Assembly (NCBI GenBank): GCA_041689775.1
Contig: JBDNFP010000045.1
Span: 1 to 41,304 of the forward strand
Length of the DNA stretch: 41,304 bases
Reading direction: 5' to 3'
Source: JBDNFP01 sp041689775
Lineage (GTDB): Bacteria; Bacteroidota; Bacteroidia; Cytophagales; Spirosomataceae
This document shows positions 17,228-26,413 of the stretch, one piece after another. The notes below the pieces were generated by a model, which worked only from the letters and a program-made list of their open reading frames with translations, had not been told where the DNA came from and did not search any database. Position numbers and translations under genes: made by a program. Each line of letters starts with the position of its first letter. The first letter of the stretch is position 1.

Positions 17228-17773
17228 ATGCAGATCAAAGAAACATCTATTGCCGGTTTAGTTGAAATTTTCCCTCGTATTTTTGAGGATGAACGGGGAG
17301 CTTTCTTTGAATCTTACAATGAAGATACCTTTGAAAAGGCTGGCCTTCCCACCAATTTTGTACAGGACAATCAATCGTTCTCGGTAAAAGGTGTTTTACG
17401 CGGCCTCCACTTTCAGAATGCTCCGTTCGCTCAGGGGAAATTAGTAAGGGTAATTAAGGGTAGGGTAATCGATGTAGCGGTGGATATTCGTCCGGATTCG
17501 CCAACTTTTGGAAAGTATGAGATTTTTGAGCTGGATGCACTTAGAAACAATATGGCTTATGTACCTGAGGGGTTTGCCCATGGTTTTGCCGCCATTGAAG
17601 ATTCCATATTTAGCTACAAATGTACTAACCTGTACAGTAAAGCTTCTGAGTCAGGCATTATCTGGAACGATCCGACGCTTGCTATTGATTGGGGAATAAA
17701 GAATCCGATCGTCTCTGAGAAGGATATAGAATTAGAAAGCTTCAAATCAATATTCTCGAAGGTTATGCAATAG
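17228..17773 (+). CDS. rfbC: dTDP-4-dehydrorhamnose 3,5-epimerase
   Basis: A full-length (181 residues) RmlC-type cupin. The catalytic base His 61 lies in VLRGLHFQ and the acid Tyr 130 in SYKCTNLYS. DVRP-type wording (DVAVDIRPDSPTFGKY) and VPEGFAHGF are also typical. It epimerises C3 and C5 of dTDP-4-keto-6-deoxyglucose in dTDP-L-rhamnose synthesis, supplying surface polysaccharide. The rmlA, rmlB and rmlD partners are not in the window. A strong terminator follows, so it is probably transcribed alone, upstream of a PHP-type phosphatase gene that is also linked to polysaccharide synthesis. Confidence 0.95.
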   Translation: MQIKETSIAGLVEIFPRIFEDERGAFFESYNEDTFEKAGLPTNFVQDNQSFSVKGVLRGLHFQNAPFAQGKLVRVIKGRVIDVAVDIRPDSPTFGKYEIFELDALRNNMAYVPEGFAHGFAAIEDSIFSYKCTNLYSKASESGIIWNDPTLAIDWGIKNPIVSEKDIELESFKSIFSKVMQ

Positions 17774-17807
17774 ATTTAATTTAACATTTCAAAGATATTG
17801 CTTTCTG

Positions 17808-17847
17808 ATTCCCCTCGTTGCTTCCAGCAGCGAGGGGAATTTATTTT
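17808..17847 (+). terminator. terminator of rfbC
   Basis: ATTCCCCTCG (17808-17817) pairs with CGAGGGGAAT (17831-17840), with an inner TGCT/AGCA stem, followed by TTATTTT. Confidence 0.9.
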
Positions 17848-17955
17848 AGTAGGTTAGTGAAGAGGGAATTACTCTAAAACACTAGCAATCTTAATATTTC
17901 TTGGGTTTCGCCGGAAACTTGGCATACTCATTGCCTTAGTATCTGCAAATACCCC

Positions 17956-18726
17956 ATGTTTATGATTATTCCTTTTTTTAGCAGGAAGCGTGTAGAAAAC
18001 AGATCAACTTATAAGCCAATATCCTCAGTCAGAGTAGATATACATACACATATTTTACCCGGTATAGACGATGGAGCACCAACCTTATCCAGCAGCATAA
18101 AAATAGCCCGTTTGATGGTAGAAGCGGGCTTTAGTAAGGTAATAGCTACTCCGCACGTCATGAAGAGCGATTACGAAAACACTTTTGAAAGCATCAGAGA
18201 TGCGAAATCTGAGTTGGTCAGTGAGCTGGAAAAACAGCGAATACCGCTTAAAGTGGAGACTGCGGCTGAATATTTTCTGGATGTAACCTTATTGGACTAC
18301 GTTAAAGGTGATTATCCTTTACTGACCATTGGAGCCAAGGGACAACGTCCTTACCTACTGGTGGAGACGGGTATCAGAGAGGAGCCCGATGAGTTGGAGG
18401 AACTGATCATACAGCTGGACCGGCGTAATATTCGCCTCATCCTTGCCCACCCGGAAAACTATATTTACTTGCAGAATAATTTTGACCGGGCGATTGAAAT
18501 ATTTAGAAAGGGTATCTATTTCCAGGTAAACTGGGGTTCATTTCACAACGGAATACAGCCAGAAGTAACACGGTTTTTACACCGACTGGTAGACTACCGT
18601 ATGGCCTCTTTTGTGGGATCAAACCTACACCATGAAATTCAGATACCCCTGATTTTGGAGGCGGCCAAACAACCTTACTTCCATCTGATGACGGAGATAG
18701 GGTTAATGAACAATGACTTTGAGTAG
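17956..18726 (+). CDS. CpsB/YwqE-type PHP-fold protein tyrosine phosphatase, one metal ligand altered
   Basis: A 256-residue PHP-domain protein like the CpsB/YwqE tyrosine phosphatases that act on the kinase controlling polysaccharide export. The motifs are DIHTHILPGIDDG (metal-binding His 30 and His 32), IATPHV, AAEYFLD and LAHPEN. The last motif, normally (S/T)D-x-H, reads GSNLHHE, so the metal-ligand Asp is Asn 223 (codon 18622-18624). The family uses two or three metal ions to hydrolyse phosphotyrosine, so the change may weaken activity. About 24 residues precede the first motif, including a hydrophobic patch (MFMIIPFFSRKR) that is not a clear signal peptide; the ATG at 17962 is an alternative start. 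No cognate kinase is in the window. rfbC is the upstream neighbour. Confidence 0.82.
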   Translation: MFMIIPFFSRKRVENRSTYKPISSVRVDIHTHILPGIDDGAPTLSSSIKIARLMVEAGFSKVIATPHVMKSDYENTFESIRDAKSELVSELEKQRIPLKVETAAEYFLDVTLLDYVKGDYPLLTIGAKGQRPYLLVETGIREEPDELEELIIQLDRRNIRLILAHPENYIYLQNNFDRAIEIFRKGIYFQVNWGSFHNGIQPEVTRFLHRLVDYRMASFVGSNLHHEIQIPLILEAAKQPYFHLMTEIGLMNNDFE

Positions 18727-18848
18727 GCAGCTCGTAGCTATTATTTCTCCGTAAGTATTTGATTTGAAGTAAATTACGCACTATTCTGAGTGAGTTAATA
18801 ATGTAATCTACTTCTTCGGGAATACGTAGAAATAATGGATGAAGGTTA

Positions 18849-19529
18849 TTATTTTTCAAACATTTCTTCCACTATTTTGGACGCTACTTTACCGGCAGAG
18901 TTTGGGTTTTGGCCAGTGACTAGTCGTTCGTCTACCTCGATATATTGGATAAACGGAATGAGGCTTTTTGTGAAATGAGCTCCTTTTTCACGCAGTCGAT
19001 CTTCAAGATAGAATGGTACTTCACTTACAAAACTCGCCAGTTTTTCTTCTATGTTAGAAAAAGCAGTCAGGTACTTATCATGAATCAATAAAGTGCCGTC
19101 AGATAATTTAACATTCAGGAGTCCGGCTACGCCATGCCCAATCGCCCCTACCATGCCCCCTCTTTCGTAAATACTTTGGGTAATATGCTGTAATTCTGAA
19201 TTATCGATAAAGTCCCACAAACAACCATGCCCTCCCGCAAAATAAATTAACCGATATTCCTCAGGCTCTATTTCCGAAGCCTTCAACGAGTTGGCAAGCT
19301 TTTCTTTGAATGTATCATCTGTATAGTACTTACGATTGATGTCATCCTTTAAATCAAGGCTACGTTCATCGATAGGAATGCCCCCCCCTTGCGGACTGAT
19401 GATATCCATGATAACTCGTTTCTTGCTCATGACATCATAAAAATGGGTGAGCTCACTCAGCCAAAGCCCCGTTTTATTGGCTTTGGTGGGGTAGGTAGCG
19501 TGGTTTGTACAAACTATCAGTGCTTTCAT
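18849..19529 (-). CDS. DJ-1/PfpI superfamily protein lacking the usual nucleophile Cys
   Basis: A 226-residue protein of the DJ-1/PfpI (class I glutamine amidotransferase-like) superfamily, closest in wording to the Hsp31-like branch: TGLWLSELTHFYD with the conserved Glu 26, IDIISPQGG-type segment (40-50), YFAGGHGCLWDF (97-107) and the nucleophile elbow. The elbow normally reads (A/V)xCHGPxxL, but here it is AIGHGVAGLL, so Cys is replaced by Gly 131 (codon GGG at 19139-19137). A different Cys (103) sits in the HGCLWDF loop, where Thr or Ala is usual. Members act as glyoxalase III, holdases or deglycase-like enzymes through the elbow Cys, so this one is probably not catalytic in that way. It stands alone, converging with the phosphatase gene. 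Confidence 0.85.
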   Translation of the reverse strand: MKALIVCTNHATYPTKANKTGLWLSELTHFYDVMSKKRVIMDIISPQGGGIPIDERSLDLKDDINRKYYTDDTFKEKLANSLKASEIEPEEYRLIYFAGGHGCLWDFIDNSELQHITQSIYERGGMVGAIGHGVAGLLNVKLSDGTLLIHDKYLTAFSNIEEKLASFVSEVPFYLEDRLREKGAHFTKSLIPFIQYIEVDERLVTGQNPNSAGKVASKIVEEMFEK

Positions 19530-19780
19530 GGCAAGTAGAAAAGGAGAAGGAGTAGTTTTTCGAAAAGTAGGTAAATTTAACCATCACTCAAAAAAGAAAA
19601 CTTTCTTTAAGTCTAATCTGAATTGGTTAGGCCTTGATTTAAGGTAGCACAGAGGAGGTTAAAGAAGTCAGAAGTAGGGGTAGCTATTCGCCGGGATCGT
19701 CCTAACATAGAGTCATGCCATTAGCCTTCTTCACACAAAGCTATCCTCACAAGTCTCCCCTAAACACCTTACTTTATTTT

Positions 19781-21487
19781 ATGAAACGACGCAAATTTGT
19801 ACATTTAGGTGCCTCCACCGTTGCGGTGCTTCCCTTACTTGGGTTTAGAAATAGTTTTACAAACTACGAAAAGAAACCCGATTGGTTGTTGGAGTGGGTG
19901 CGAATCAACGATGCCCAACTGGCCAACTATGCCTCCTATAAAGCAACTGATTTAGATAATAAATACGTGGGTGGGTATCAGGACGAGGCTGAAATTCCTA
20001 ATCCACACTCTACGAGTGGATTTATCAGCAAGGCATGTTGCCTGATCGCTTGTCCGGAGTCGAAGTACTATCAATCCCAGCCGCTGTTGAAAGATATTGA
20101 AGCGGCTGCAAAGTGTATGTTGGTGTTCCAGCACTCTGATGGCACCATCGACTTGCTAAGTACTAATTTCCATTCCACCCCAGACACGGCCTTTGTGTTG
20201 GAAAATATGGTGCCTGCCTATATCTATTTGAAACAGGCAGGGTTGAAGGGAGGTGAGAATACGTTGGATTTGCTACGAACATTCCTGAAAAATTCCGGTG
20301 AGGCTCTGATTGTGGGTGGTATTCACACTCCCAATCACCGCTGGGTGGTGTCGGCGGCCCTGACCCGACTTCATACTTTATTTCCCAATAAACGATATAC
20401 TGATCGCATTGAACAATGGTTAGCCGAGCACATTGATATTGATCCGGATGGGCAATACACCGAAAAAAGTACCAATAGTTATTCGCCAATCGTGAACCGC
20501 TCTTTGATCATCATGGCGAGGGGCTTAAATAAGCCTGAATTGCTCGATCCGGTGCGGGAAAATTTACGGATGACATACTACTATGTTCATCCTAACGGTG
20601 AGGTAGTGACCGAAGCATCCAACCGGCAGGACAAAGGTACCATCGGGAATATGTCGGGGTATTACTATTGCTACCGCTACATGGCTTTGCTGGATAAAGA
20701 CGGAGAAATGGCCGAAATGTGCCGCTTAATCGAAAAAACAAGTACTCCCGGGCAGCTAGCTGGATATTTAGATTATTTCCTGGAAGAACCAATGCTATGG
20801 CAGGAGTTACCGGGTAGTAACCCGCTTCCCACGTCGTACGCAAAAGCTTTCCCGTATTCGGGCGTGGTGCGTATCCGTCGGGGAAACTGGGATAGTACTT
20901 TGCTGGCGAACAATGCGAGTTGGCTTACTTTTCATAAAGGTAATGCCATCTTGCAAGCGATGCGAATCTCCGGCTCATTTTTTGGTAAAGGGCAGTTTAT
21001 GTCCGAGACTATTGAAAAAGAGGGTGATAGCTGGGTCATGACCAAATCAGATGTTGGTCCTTACTTTCAACCAATCCCCAACGAGTCGATTAACCCAGAC
21101 GGAGACTGGAATAAAATGCCAAAAAGCAAACGACCGCAGAGTGAAGTACAAAAACTATTTACCAAAATTACGGTGAAGGAAAACCAAAATGGGGTGGAAG
21201 TAAACATCCAAATGGATGGTACAGATGGGGTTCCGGTGGCCTTTGAGCTTATTTTTCGTCCGGGGGGAGTTTTGTCGGGGGTAGTTAAACACCCCAAAAT
21301 GCCAAATGCCTATTTACTTGATGCAGAAAGCGGGTCTTATTCAGCGGGGGGTGATACTATTTATTTTGGGCCCGGCAAAGTCATGCATAAGGGAGTCCAG
21401 CTTCGTGGAGCCATGCCCGCCATGGATGCACCTACGGTATACCTGACCGGATTTACACCGTTTAATCATACCATTCAGCTTTCGTAA
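19781..21487 (+). CDS. secreted protein with Tat-like signal, possibly alpha/alpha-toroid polysaccharide lyase-like
   Basis: The frame is open from 19715, but the ATG at 19781 is preferred because it begins MKRRKFVHLGASTVAVLPLL, a Tat-like signal with a twin Arg and a hydrophobic core. The mature part (about 545 residues) starts with helical segments carrying HRWVVSAALTRLHTLFPN and YTEKSTNSYSPIVNRSL, suggestive of an alpha/alpha toroid as in heparinase II/III or alginate lyases. The second half (from about residue 370) is beta-rich (FPYSGVVRIRRGNWDSTLL), as in the trailing sandwich of those enzymes. I recognise this layout but not the family with certainty, and no catalytic residues can be assigned. 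It is followed by an oxidoreductase gene with its own Tat-type signal, which may work with it on a sugar substrate. Confidence 0.6.
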   Translation: MKRRKFVHLGASTVAVLPLLGFRNSFTNYEKKPDWLLEWVRINDAQLANYASYKATDLDNKYVGGYQDEAEIPNPHSTSGFISKACCLIACPESKYYQSQPLLKDIEAAAKCMLVFQHSDGTIDLLSTNFHSTPDTAFVLENMVPAYIYLKQAGLKGGENTLDLLRTFLKNSGEALIVGGIHTPNHRWVVSAALTRLHTLFPNKRYTDRIEQWLAEHIDIDPDGQYTEKSTNSYSPIVNRSLIIMARGLNKPELLDPVRENLRMTYYYVHPNGEVVTEASNRQDKGTIGNMSGYYYCYRYMALLDKDGEMAEMCRLIEKTSTPGQLAGYLDYFLEEPMLWQELPGSNPLPTSYAKAFPYSGVVRIRRGNWDSTLLANNASWLTFHKGNAILQAMRISGSFFGKGQFMSETIEKEGDSWVMTKSDVGPYFQPIPNESINPDGDWNKMPKSKRPQSEVQKLFTKITVKENQNGVEVNIQMDGTDGVPVAFELIFRPGGVLSGVVKHPKMPNAYLLDAESGSYSAGGDTIYFGPGKVMHKGVQLRGAMPAMDAPTVYLTGFTPFNHTIQLS

Positions 21488-21622
21488 TGGCAAAAATTGC
21501 TACCGATGCTTAGGTTTTAGCTCGATTCATAAGTAGTAATTCGTTGCTCGGTACTTATTAATCATGAATGCATACTAGTGCCTAAAATTATTAATAACCT
21601 ACTTTTTTAAGGTGATAGCAAA

Positions 21623-22948
21623 ATGGAAAAAGAAGAAAAAGGGATAGTGAACCGGAGAGACTTTCTAGGAAAATCAGCTGCCGCTATGGCAGGCTTCATG
21701 ATTGTTCCCCGATTTGTACTAGGTGGTAAAAAACCAGATGGGAGCCGTTATCTGGCCCCTAGTGATCTTATTTCGATCGGCCTGATCGGTGCCGGTAAGC
21801 AGGGACGCGGACTTTCAAGTTCCTTTCTCAGTACAGGCGAGGTTCGTATTGTGGCGTTAAGTGAAGTATATCAGGCTAAGGCGCAGCTGGTAAAAGATCG
21901 GATTAAAGACTATTATACCAAGAACACCGAAGCGGGAAGTTATTCGGACATGCCCGTATATAATGATTTCCGGGAGCTATTGGCTCGTAAGGATATCGAT
22001 GCCGTCGTGATAGCAAGCCCAGACCACTGGCATGCAGCCATGGCCGTGCGAGCGGCCGAAGCCGGAAAAGATATTTACTGCGAGAAGCCCCTTTCTTTAA
22101 CGGTCAAAGAGGGTAGGGCCATGGTCAACGCCGCCCGGAAGCACAAGCGGGTATTTCAAACCGGAAGCATGCAACGTTCCTGGCCAGAATTTCGTCAAAC
22201 CGCCGAGCTGATTCGGAACGGGTACATTGGAGAAATCAAAAGTATTAAAGTAAACGTAGGTCCGCCCCCAATTCCCTACACGCTTTCTGCCGAGCCAATA
22301 CCCGCTGGACTGGATTGGAGTGGCTGGTTAGGACCCAATAGCCCGGTACCCTTTAATTCTGAACTTGCTCCGCCGATCACGAAGGATGTATTTCCTAATT
22401 GGCGACTCTACAAGGGTTTTGGTGGAGGCATGGTAACCGACTGGGGAGCCCACATGTTTGACATTGTGCAGTGGTCGTTGGACATGGACGATAGCGGTCC
22501 GGTTGAGGTGATTGCCCCCGATGGGAAAGACTATCCAAACCTAACGTACAAGTATGCCAACGGTATTACGATGACCCACGAAAAGTGGGACTGGAACAAT
22601 GCCATTCATTTTATTGGCACCGAAGGAGAGTTGAAAGTGCAGCGTAAGAAGCTGGAAACTACCCCCGCTTCCCTCCGGGATAAGGTAATCGGCGAATCTG
22701 AAAAGCACGTGTACAAGAGTGAAGATCACTACAAGGATTTCCTCGATGCGATGCGAAACCGTACCAAACCTATCTGTGATGTAGAGATTGGTCATCGTAC
22801 GGCCTCAGTTTGTAACATTGGTAATATCGCCTATCAGCTAGGGCGGGTTTTACAATGGGATCCTAGAAAGGAGTCATTTAAGAACGATAAAGAAGCTAAT
22901 GCCTTACTAGGAAGGTCTATGAATAAAGAGTGGGGTATTAAGATTTGA
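21623..22948 (+). CDS. Gfo/Idh/MocA family oxidoreductase with Tat signal
   Basis: A 441-residue protein. The N-terminus has a twin-arginine signal (NRRDFLGKSAAAMAGFMI). The Rossmann nucleotide loop is GLIGAGKQGRG (53-63), and CEKPL (153-157) is the family signature with catalytic Lys 155. DWGAHMFDIVQWSLDM corresponds to the substrate-binding part of the C-terminal domain. The family oxidises or reduces sugars and inositols with NAD(P). Tat-exported, folded, cofactor-loaded members are abundant in Bacteroidota, and their substrates are mostly unknown. AAGGTG before the ATG could serve as a ribosome-binding site. It lies 135 bp after the Tat-type secreted protein gene on the same strand and ends in a bidirectional terminator. 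Confidence 0.9.
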   Translation: MEKEEKGIVNRRDFLGKSAAAMAGFMIVPRFVLGGKKPDGSRYLAPSDLISIGLIGAGKQGRGLSSSFLSTGEVRIVALSEVYQAKAQLVKDRIKDYYTKNTEAGSYSDMPVYNDFRELLARKDIDAVVIASPDHWHAAMAVRAAEAGKDIYCEKPLSLTVKEGRAMVNAARKHKRVFQTGSMQRSWPEFRQTAELIRNGYIGEIKSIKVNVGPPPIPYTLSAEPIPAGLDWSGWLGPNSPVPFNSELAPPITKDVFPNWRLYKGFGGGMVTDWGAHMFDIVQWSLDMDDSGPVEVIAPDGKDYPNLTYKYANGITMTHEKWDWNNAIHFIGTEGELKVQRKKLETTPASLRDKVIGESEKHVYKSEDHYKDFLDAMRNRTKPICDVEIGHRTASVCNIGNIAYQLGRVLQWDPRKESFKNDKEANALLGRSMNKEWGIKI

Positions 22949-22968
22949 TCGTAGTATTACTTAGTTGG

Positions 22969-23007
22969 GAAGACCTCGCTGAAACCATTCAGTGAGGTCT
23001 TCTTTAT
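22969..23007. terminator. bidirectional terminator
   Basis: GAAGACCTC (22969-22977) pairs with GAGGTCTTC (22994-23002), with inner CTGA/TCAG, and T-rich sequence follows on the plus strand. It separates the convergent oxidoreductase and DUF2461 genes. Confidence 0.85.
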
Positions 23008-23018
23008 GAAGGTACCTA

Positions 23019-23714
23019 CTACACAATCAGTTCACCATTCAGGTCGGTGGTCAGGATATGACTCATCAGGTCAAAGAAAGGACGAACTGACTGAAAAAGT
23101 CCATTGACCTTGGGTAAGAAATCCGGGGCTGTAACTTCCTCATCCTTAAATTCGTGGCGAAAGATATACTGCTGATAGCGTAATAACTCAATGGCCGGAT
23201 GGTCTTTTTGGAAGCTTTTCGGGGTGGTTTTTAATTGCCGACCCCGTAATTCGCCAAAGTTTTGCTTGATGGCTATACTACTTAATACCTCATTCCATTC
23301 ATTCTCATTGGCAGCTATATCCAACCGTATCCTTTTTAAATCTGCGGGGTTAGGCGAGAAAAAACCACAAGTCAGGTAGCTACCTCCCGGTTTTAAAAAC
23401 AGGTAGTACCCACCCCTAAGATACATAGTGGCACGCTGCATTCTACCCGCAAACCGTGGGGTATAGGGTGCTTTGCTGGCACTGAACCTGACATCGCTGT
23501 AAATTCTCCGAAGGATACTTTTCCCCGTCGGCGTTTCGATGGTATCGTGCTGATTCATGGCTACGATCAGATTATCCATGAAATCAATCATATTTTGCCG
23601 GGCGTCCTCGTAGGTATTCTTGTGGTTTGCGAACCATTCCCGGTTATTATTTTTTGATAGATCGGAAAGAAAGGTATACGTAGAAGGTTGGATACTATAT
23701 TGGGACATAGGCAT
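23019..23714 (-). CDS. DUF2461 family protein
   Basis: A protein of about 231 residues matching DUF2461 (TIGR02453): TYTFLSDLSKNNNREWFANH near the N-terminus, then SILRRIYSDVRFSASKAPYT and GGYYLFLKPGGSYLTCGF. The function of the family is not established. The frame begins with a GTG at 23726, but the ATG at 23714 (or 23708) is the more likely start because the family conservation begins only a few residues later. It is a cytoplasmic, soluble protein with no signal or membrane segment. It is transcribed divergently from the penicillin-acylase gene, with a 229-bp gap holding no recognisable promoter box. Confidence 0.88.
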   Translation of the reverse strand: MPMSQYSIQPSTYTFLSDLSKNNNREWFANHKNTYEDARQNMIDFMDNLIVAMNQHDTIETPTGKSILRRIYSDVRFSASKAPYTPRFAGRMQRATMYLRGGYYLFLKPGGSYLTCGFFSPNPADLKRIRLDIAANENEWNEVLSSIAIKQNFGELRGRQLKTTPKSFQKDHPAIELLRYQQYIFRHEFKDEEVTAPDFLPKVNGLFQSVRPFFDLMSHILTTDLNGELIV

Positions 23715-23943
23715 GAATTTAAACACAATGAATCAGAAACTGGGATGTTAGCGAAAGAGCAATGAGTCTTTCTTGGTGGCTGAAATTACAATTTAACCGA
23801 TGCGGACGTGATATTCAAACAATTAAGAAGTTAGAGTTTGACTACTCATCACAATAGCCTTAAAGTTCCTGCTATTTTCCCTGATTTTGTTTTAACTTCA
23901 ACGGCCAGAAAATCCTAAGGCTATCATACCAACGTCATCCTAC

Positions 23944-25992
23944 ATGCTAGTAAGAAATCTATTCATCTGTCTGCTATCTGGTTCACTGATGGCGCAATCC
24001 ATCAACCCCGACTCCATAAAAATTGCGAGGGACGCCTACGGAGTACCCCATATTTTTGCCAAAACTGATCCCGAAGTGTCCTATGGCTTGGCTTGGGCCC
24101 ATGCCGAAGATGATTTTGCCACGATACAACTGACCATGCTGGCTGGTCAGCGGTCACTAGCCAAGCTGAAAGGCAAAGATGGCGCTACGGTAGATTATAT
24201 CGTTCATTTACTTCGCTGTCGGGAAGTGGTAGAGCAGCAATTACCTACGCTTTCACCCGATTTTCGCGCACTCATTGATGCTTATGTGCAAGGAATTAAC
24301 TCCTACGCCGCCACCCATCGGAAAGAAATACTAGTCCGGGGATCTTTCCCGACTAACGTGACGGAGTACCTAACCTCCATTGTTTTCTCAACTTCCATTA
24401 TTTCGGGCGTCGATGGGGTCTTATCGTCTATATTTAGCGGTAAGGTAGCAAGTCTGAAAGAGTTTGAAACGGGTGGTTCCAATGCGATTGCCGTGAACTC
24501 GGCGCGTACGAATGATGGACAAACTTACATTGCCATCAACTCCCATCAGCCCCTGGAAGGCCCGGTTGCGTGGTACGAAGCTCACTTGTGCAGTGAGCAA
24601 GGCTGGAACATGCTCGGAGGCCTTTTTCCGGGCGGTCCGGTGGTATTTCATGGAACTAATGAAAACCTGGGTTGGGCGCATACGGTTAATTTTCAGGATA
24701 AAATCGACGTGTTTCAGTTGGAAATAAATAAGGCAAACCCCAATCAATACCGTTTTGATGGCGAATGGGTGGAGTTGGAAGCTCGTAAAGTGAAGCTTAA
24801 AGTTAAGGTAGGTCCGCTACGAATTCCGATTAAGAAAGAAGTACTTTGGAGTAAATACGGGGCTACCCTTCGTAACGAAAAAGGTACCTACTCCGTACGA
24901 CTGGGTGCAAACCAGGATATAAGAGCGGTGGAGCAATGGTACCGGATGAACAAAGCACAAAACTTCTCTGAGTTTTACAAAGCCATGGAAATGACGGCAA
25001 TTCCCGGTTTTAATACGGTATATGCAGATCGCAACGATACGATTTTTTACGTCAGTAATGGTAAGATTCCAATCCGTGCCGAAGGCTATAACTGGCAGGG
25101 TACTTTACCCGGTAATACGTCTAAAACCCTATGGACCGACTTCCATCCTCTGAAAGACTTGCCCCAATACATCAACCCGAAAAGTGGGTACCTTTTTAAT
25201 ACTAACAATACGCCCTACAATGCCACAGGTGCAGAGGATAATCTCAAATCGACCGATTTTGATGCTACCATGGGGTATGAGACTCGCGATAATAATCGCA
25301 GTACCCGGATGCAAGAACTCTTTGGACAATACGATCGGCTGAGTTACGAAGACTTTAAACGTATAAAGTACGATAATCAGTTACCGAAAAATTTAGCCTT
25401 CCAAACCGATTTGAACGCTTTGTTTAGCCTTGATCCTGCTAAAAATGAAGACATTAATGTGTTGATTAAAACGCTGAATAACTGGGATAAGAAAGCAGAT
25501 GTTAATAGCGAAGGTGCGGCGGTATTCTTGCTATGTTACCGGTATTTTTACGAAAAATTGGTAAAAACTGGTTTCGACAGAACCCTCACCTCCGAAGAAT
25601 GCGCGGAGGCACTTCGGTTTGTAAAGGGCTACCTGACAACTAACTTCGGGCGAACCAATATTACCCTGGGGGAAATGCAAAAGCTGGTAAGGGGTACGAA
25701 GGTTTTGCCAATTTGGGGAATACCGGATGTCATTACGGCTATAAATTCTGCGGAGTATAAGGATGGAAAATTAAAGGCTGCCCAAGGTGAGTCTTACATA
25801 GAGCTGGTACGCTACCCCAAAAATGGCTTACCTATAATCGAATCAGTCATTAACTACGGTGCATCCAATCGTCCCGGGAGCCCTCACTATGACGATCAGA
25901 TGGAGCTTTTTGTGAATCAAAAAATAAAAAAGATGACTTTGGACAAGCAGCAAGTATTAAAAGATGCCGTTCGGGTCTATGCCCCCAAATAA
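23944..25992 (+). CDS. penicillin-acylase-type Ntn hydrolase
   Basis: A 682-residue precursor of the penicillin amidase family (peptidase S45), which matures by autocleavage. A short signal-like N-terminus (LFICLLSGSLMAQS) is followed by the alpha chain, with ARDAYGVPHIFA (28-39) and GLAWAHAEDDF. The predicted cleavage site is TGG/SNAIAVN, with Ser 179 as the new N-terminal nucleophile of the beta chain. The beta chain has PVAWYEAHL, FPGGPVVFHGTNENLGW and PGFNTVYAD. The family cleaves amides such as penicillins or acyl-homoserine lactones; AHL acylase (quorum-quenching) activity is possible but cannot be told from sequence. It is periplasmic. A VOC-family gene starts 20 bp after the stop, so they are probably co-transcribed. 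Confidence 0.88.
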   Translation: MLVRNLFICLLSGSLMAQSINPDSIKIARDAYGVPHIFAKTDPEVSYGLAWAHAEDDFATIQLTMLAGQRSLAKLKGKDGATVDYIVHLLRCREVVEQQLPTLSPDFRALIDAYVQGINSYAATHRKEILVRGSFPTNVTEYLTSIVFSTSIISGVDGVLSSIFSGKVASLKEFETGGSNAIAVNSARTNDGQTYIAINSHQPLEGPVAWYEAHLCSEQGWNMLGGLFPGGPVVFHGTNENLGWAHTVNFQDKIDVFQLEINKANPNQYRFDGEWVELEARKVKLKVKVGPLRIPIKKEVLWSKYGATLRNEKGTYSVRLGANQDIRAVEQWYRMNKAQNFSEFYKAMEMTAIPGFNTVYADRNDTIFYVSNGKIPIRAEGYNWQGTLPGNTSKTLWTDFHPLKDLPQYINPKSGYLFNTNNTPYNATGAEDNLKSTDFDATMGYETRDNNRSTRMQELFGQYDRLSYEDFKRIKYDNQLPKNLAFQTDLNALFSLDPAKNEDINVLIKTLNNWDKKADVNSEGAAVFLLCYRYFYEKLVKTGFDRTLTSEECAEALRFVKGYLTTNFGRTNITLGEMQKLVRGTKVLPIWGIPDVITAINSAEYKDGKLKAAQGESYIELVRYPKNGLPIIESVINYGASNRPGSPHYDDQMELFVNQKIKKMTLDKQQVLKDAVRVYAPK

Positions 25993-26012
25993 GAATCCAG
26001 CAAGAGAGTCCT

Positions 26013-26396
26013 ATGCTAAGTCGCGTTCATCACAGTGCCATCATTGCTTCTGATTATGAAAAATCGAAGTACTTCTACACCGAGGTTCTTGGTCTAACGC
26101 CGATCCGGGAAGTGTACCGGGAGGCTCGTCAATCGTATAAATTGGACCTTGCTTTGGATGGGGAATATATCATCGAACTTTTCTCATTTCCCGACCCGCC
26201 ACCGCGTCCTTCCCGACCGGAGGCCACCGGATTGAGACACCTTGCCTTTGCCGTCGATAATATTGACAAGGCTATTCAGACTTTAACGGAAAAGGGTATC
26301 AGCACCGAACCAATCAGGGTCGATGAGTTTACAGGCAAGCGGTTTACCTTTTTTGCCGATCCGGACGATCTTCCCATTGAGTTTTATGAGTTGTAG
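26013..26396 (+). CDS. VOC family protein, glyoxalase I-like (GloA2/YaeR type)
   Basis: A single vicinal-oxygen-chelate domain of 127 residues. The metal ligands expected for glyoxalase-like members are present: His in RVHHSAI (6 or 7), Glu 55 in YIIELFSF, His 76 in LRHLAFAV and Glu 123 in PIEFYEL. The wording, including FPDPPPRPSRPEATGLRHL, is close to the YaeR/GloA2 group, whose substrate is not firmly known. It is cytoplasmic. It lies 20 bp behind the acylase gene on the same strand and only 17 bp from the convergent glycosyltransferase stop, with no clear terminator between. Confidence 0.88.
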   Translation: MLSRVHHSAIIASDYEKSKYFYTEVLGLTPIREVYREARQSYKLDLALDGEYIIELFSFPDPPPRPSRPEATGLRHLAFAVDNIDKAIQTLTEKGISTEPIRVDEFTGKRFTFFADPDDLPIEFYEL

Positions 26397-26413
26397 GGTC
26401 AGATCGCTCGACC

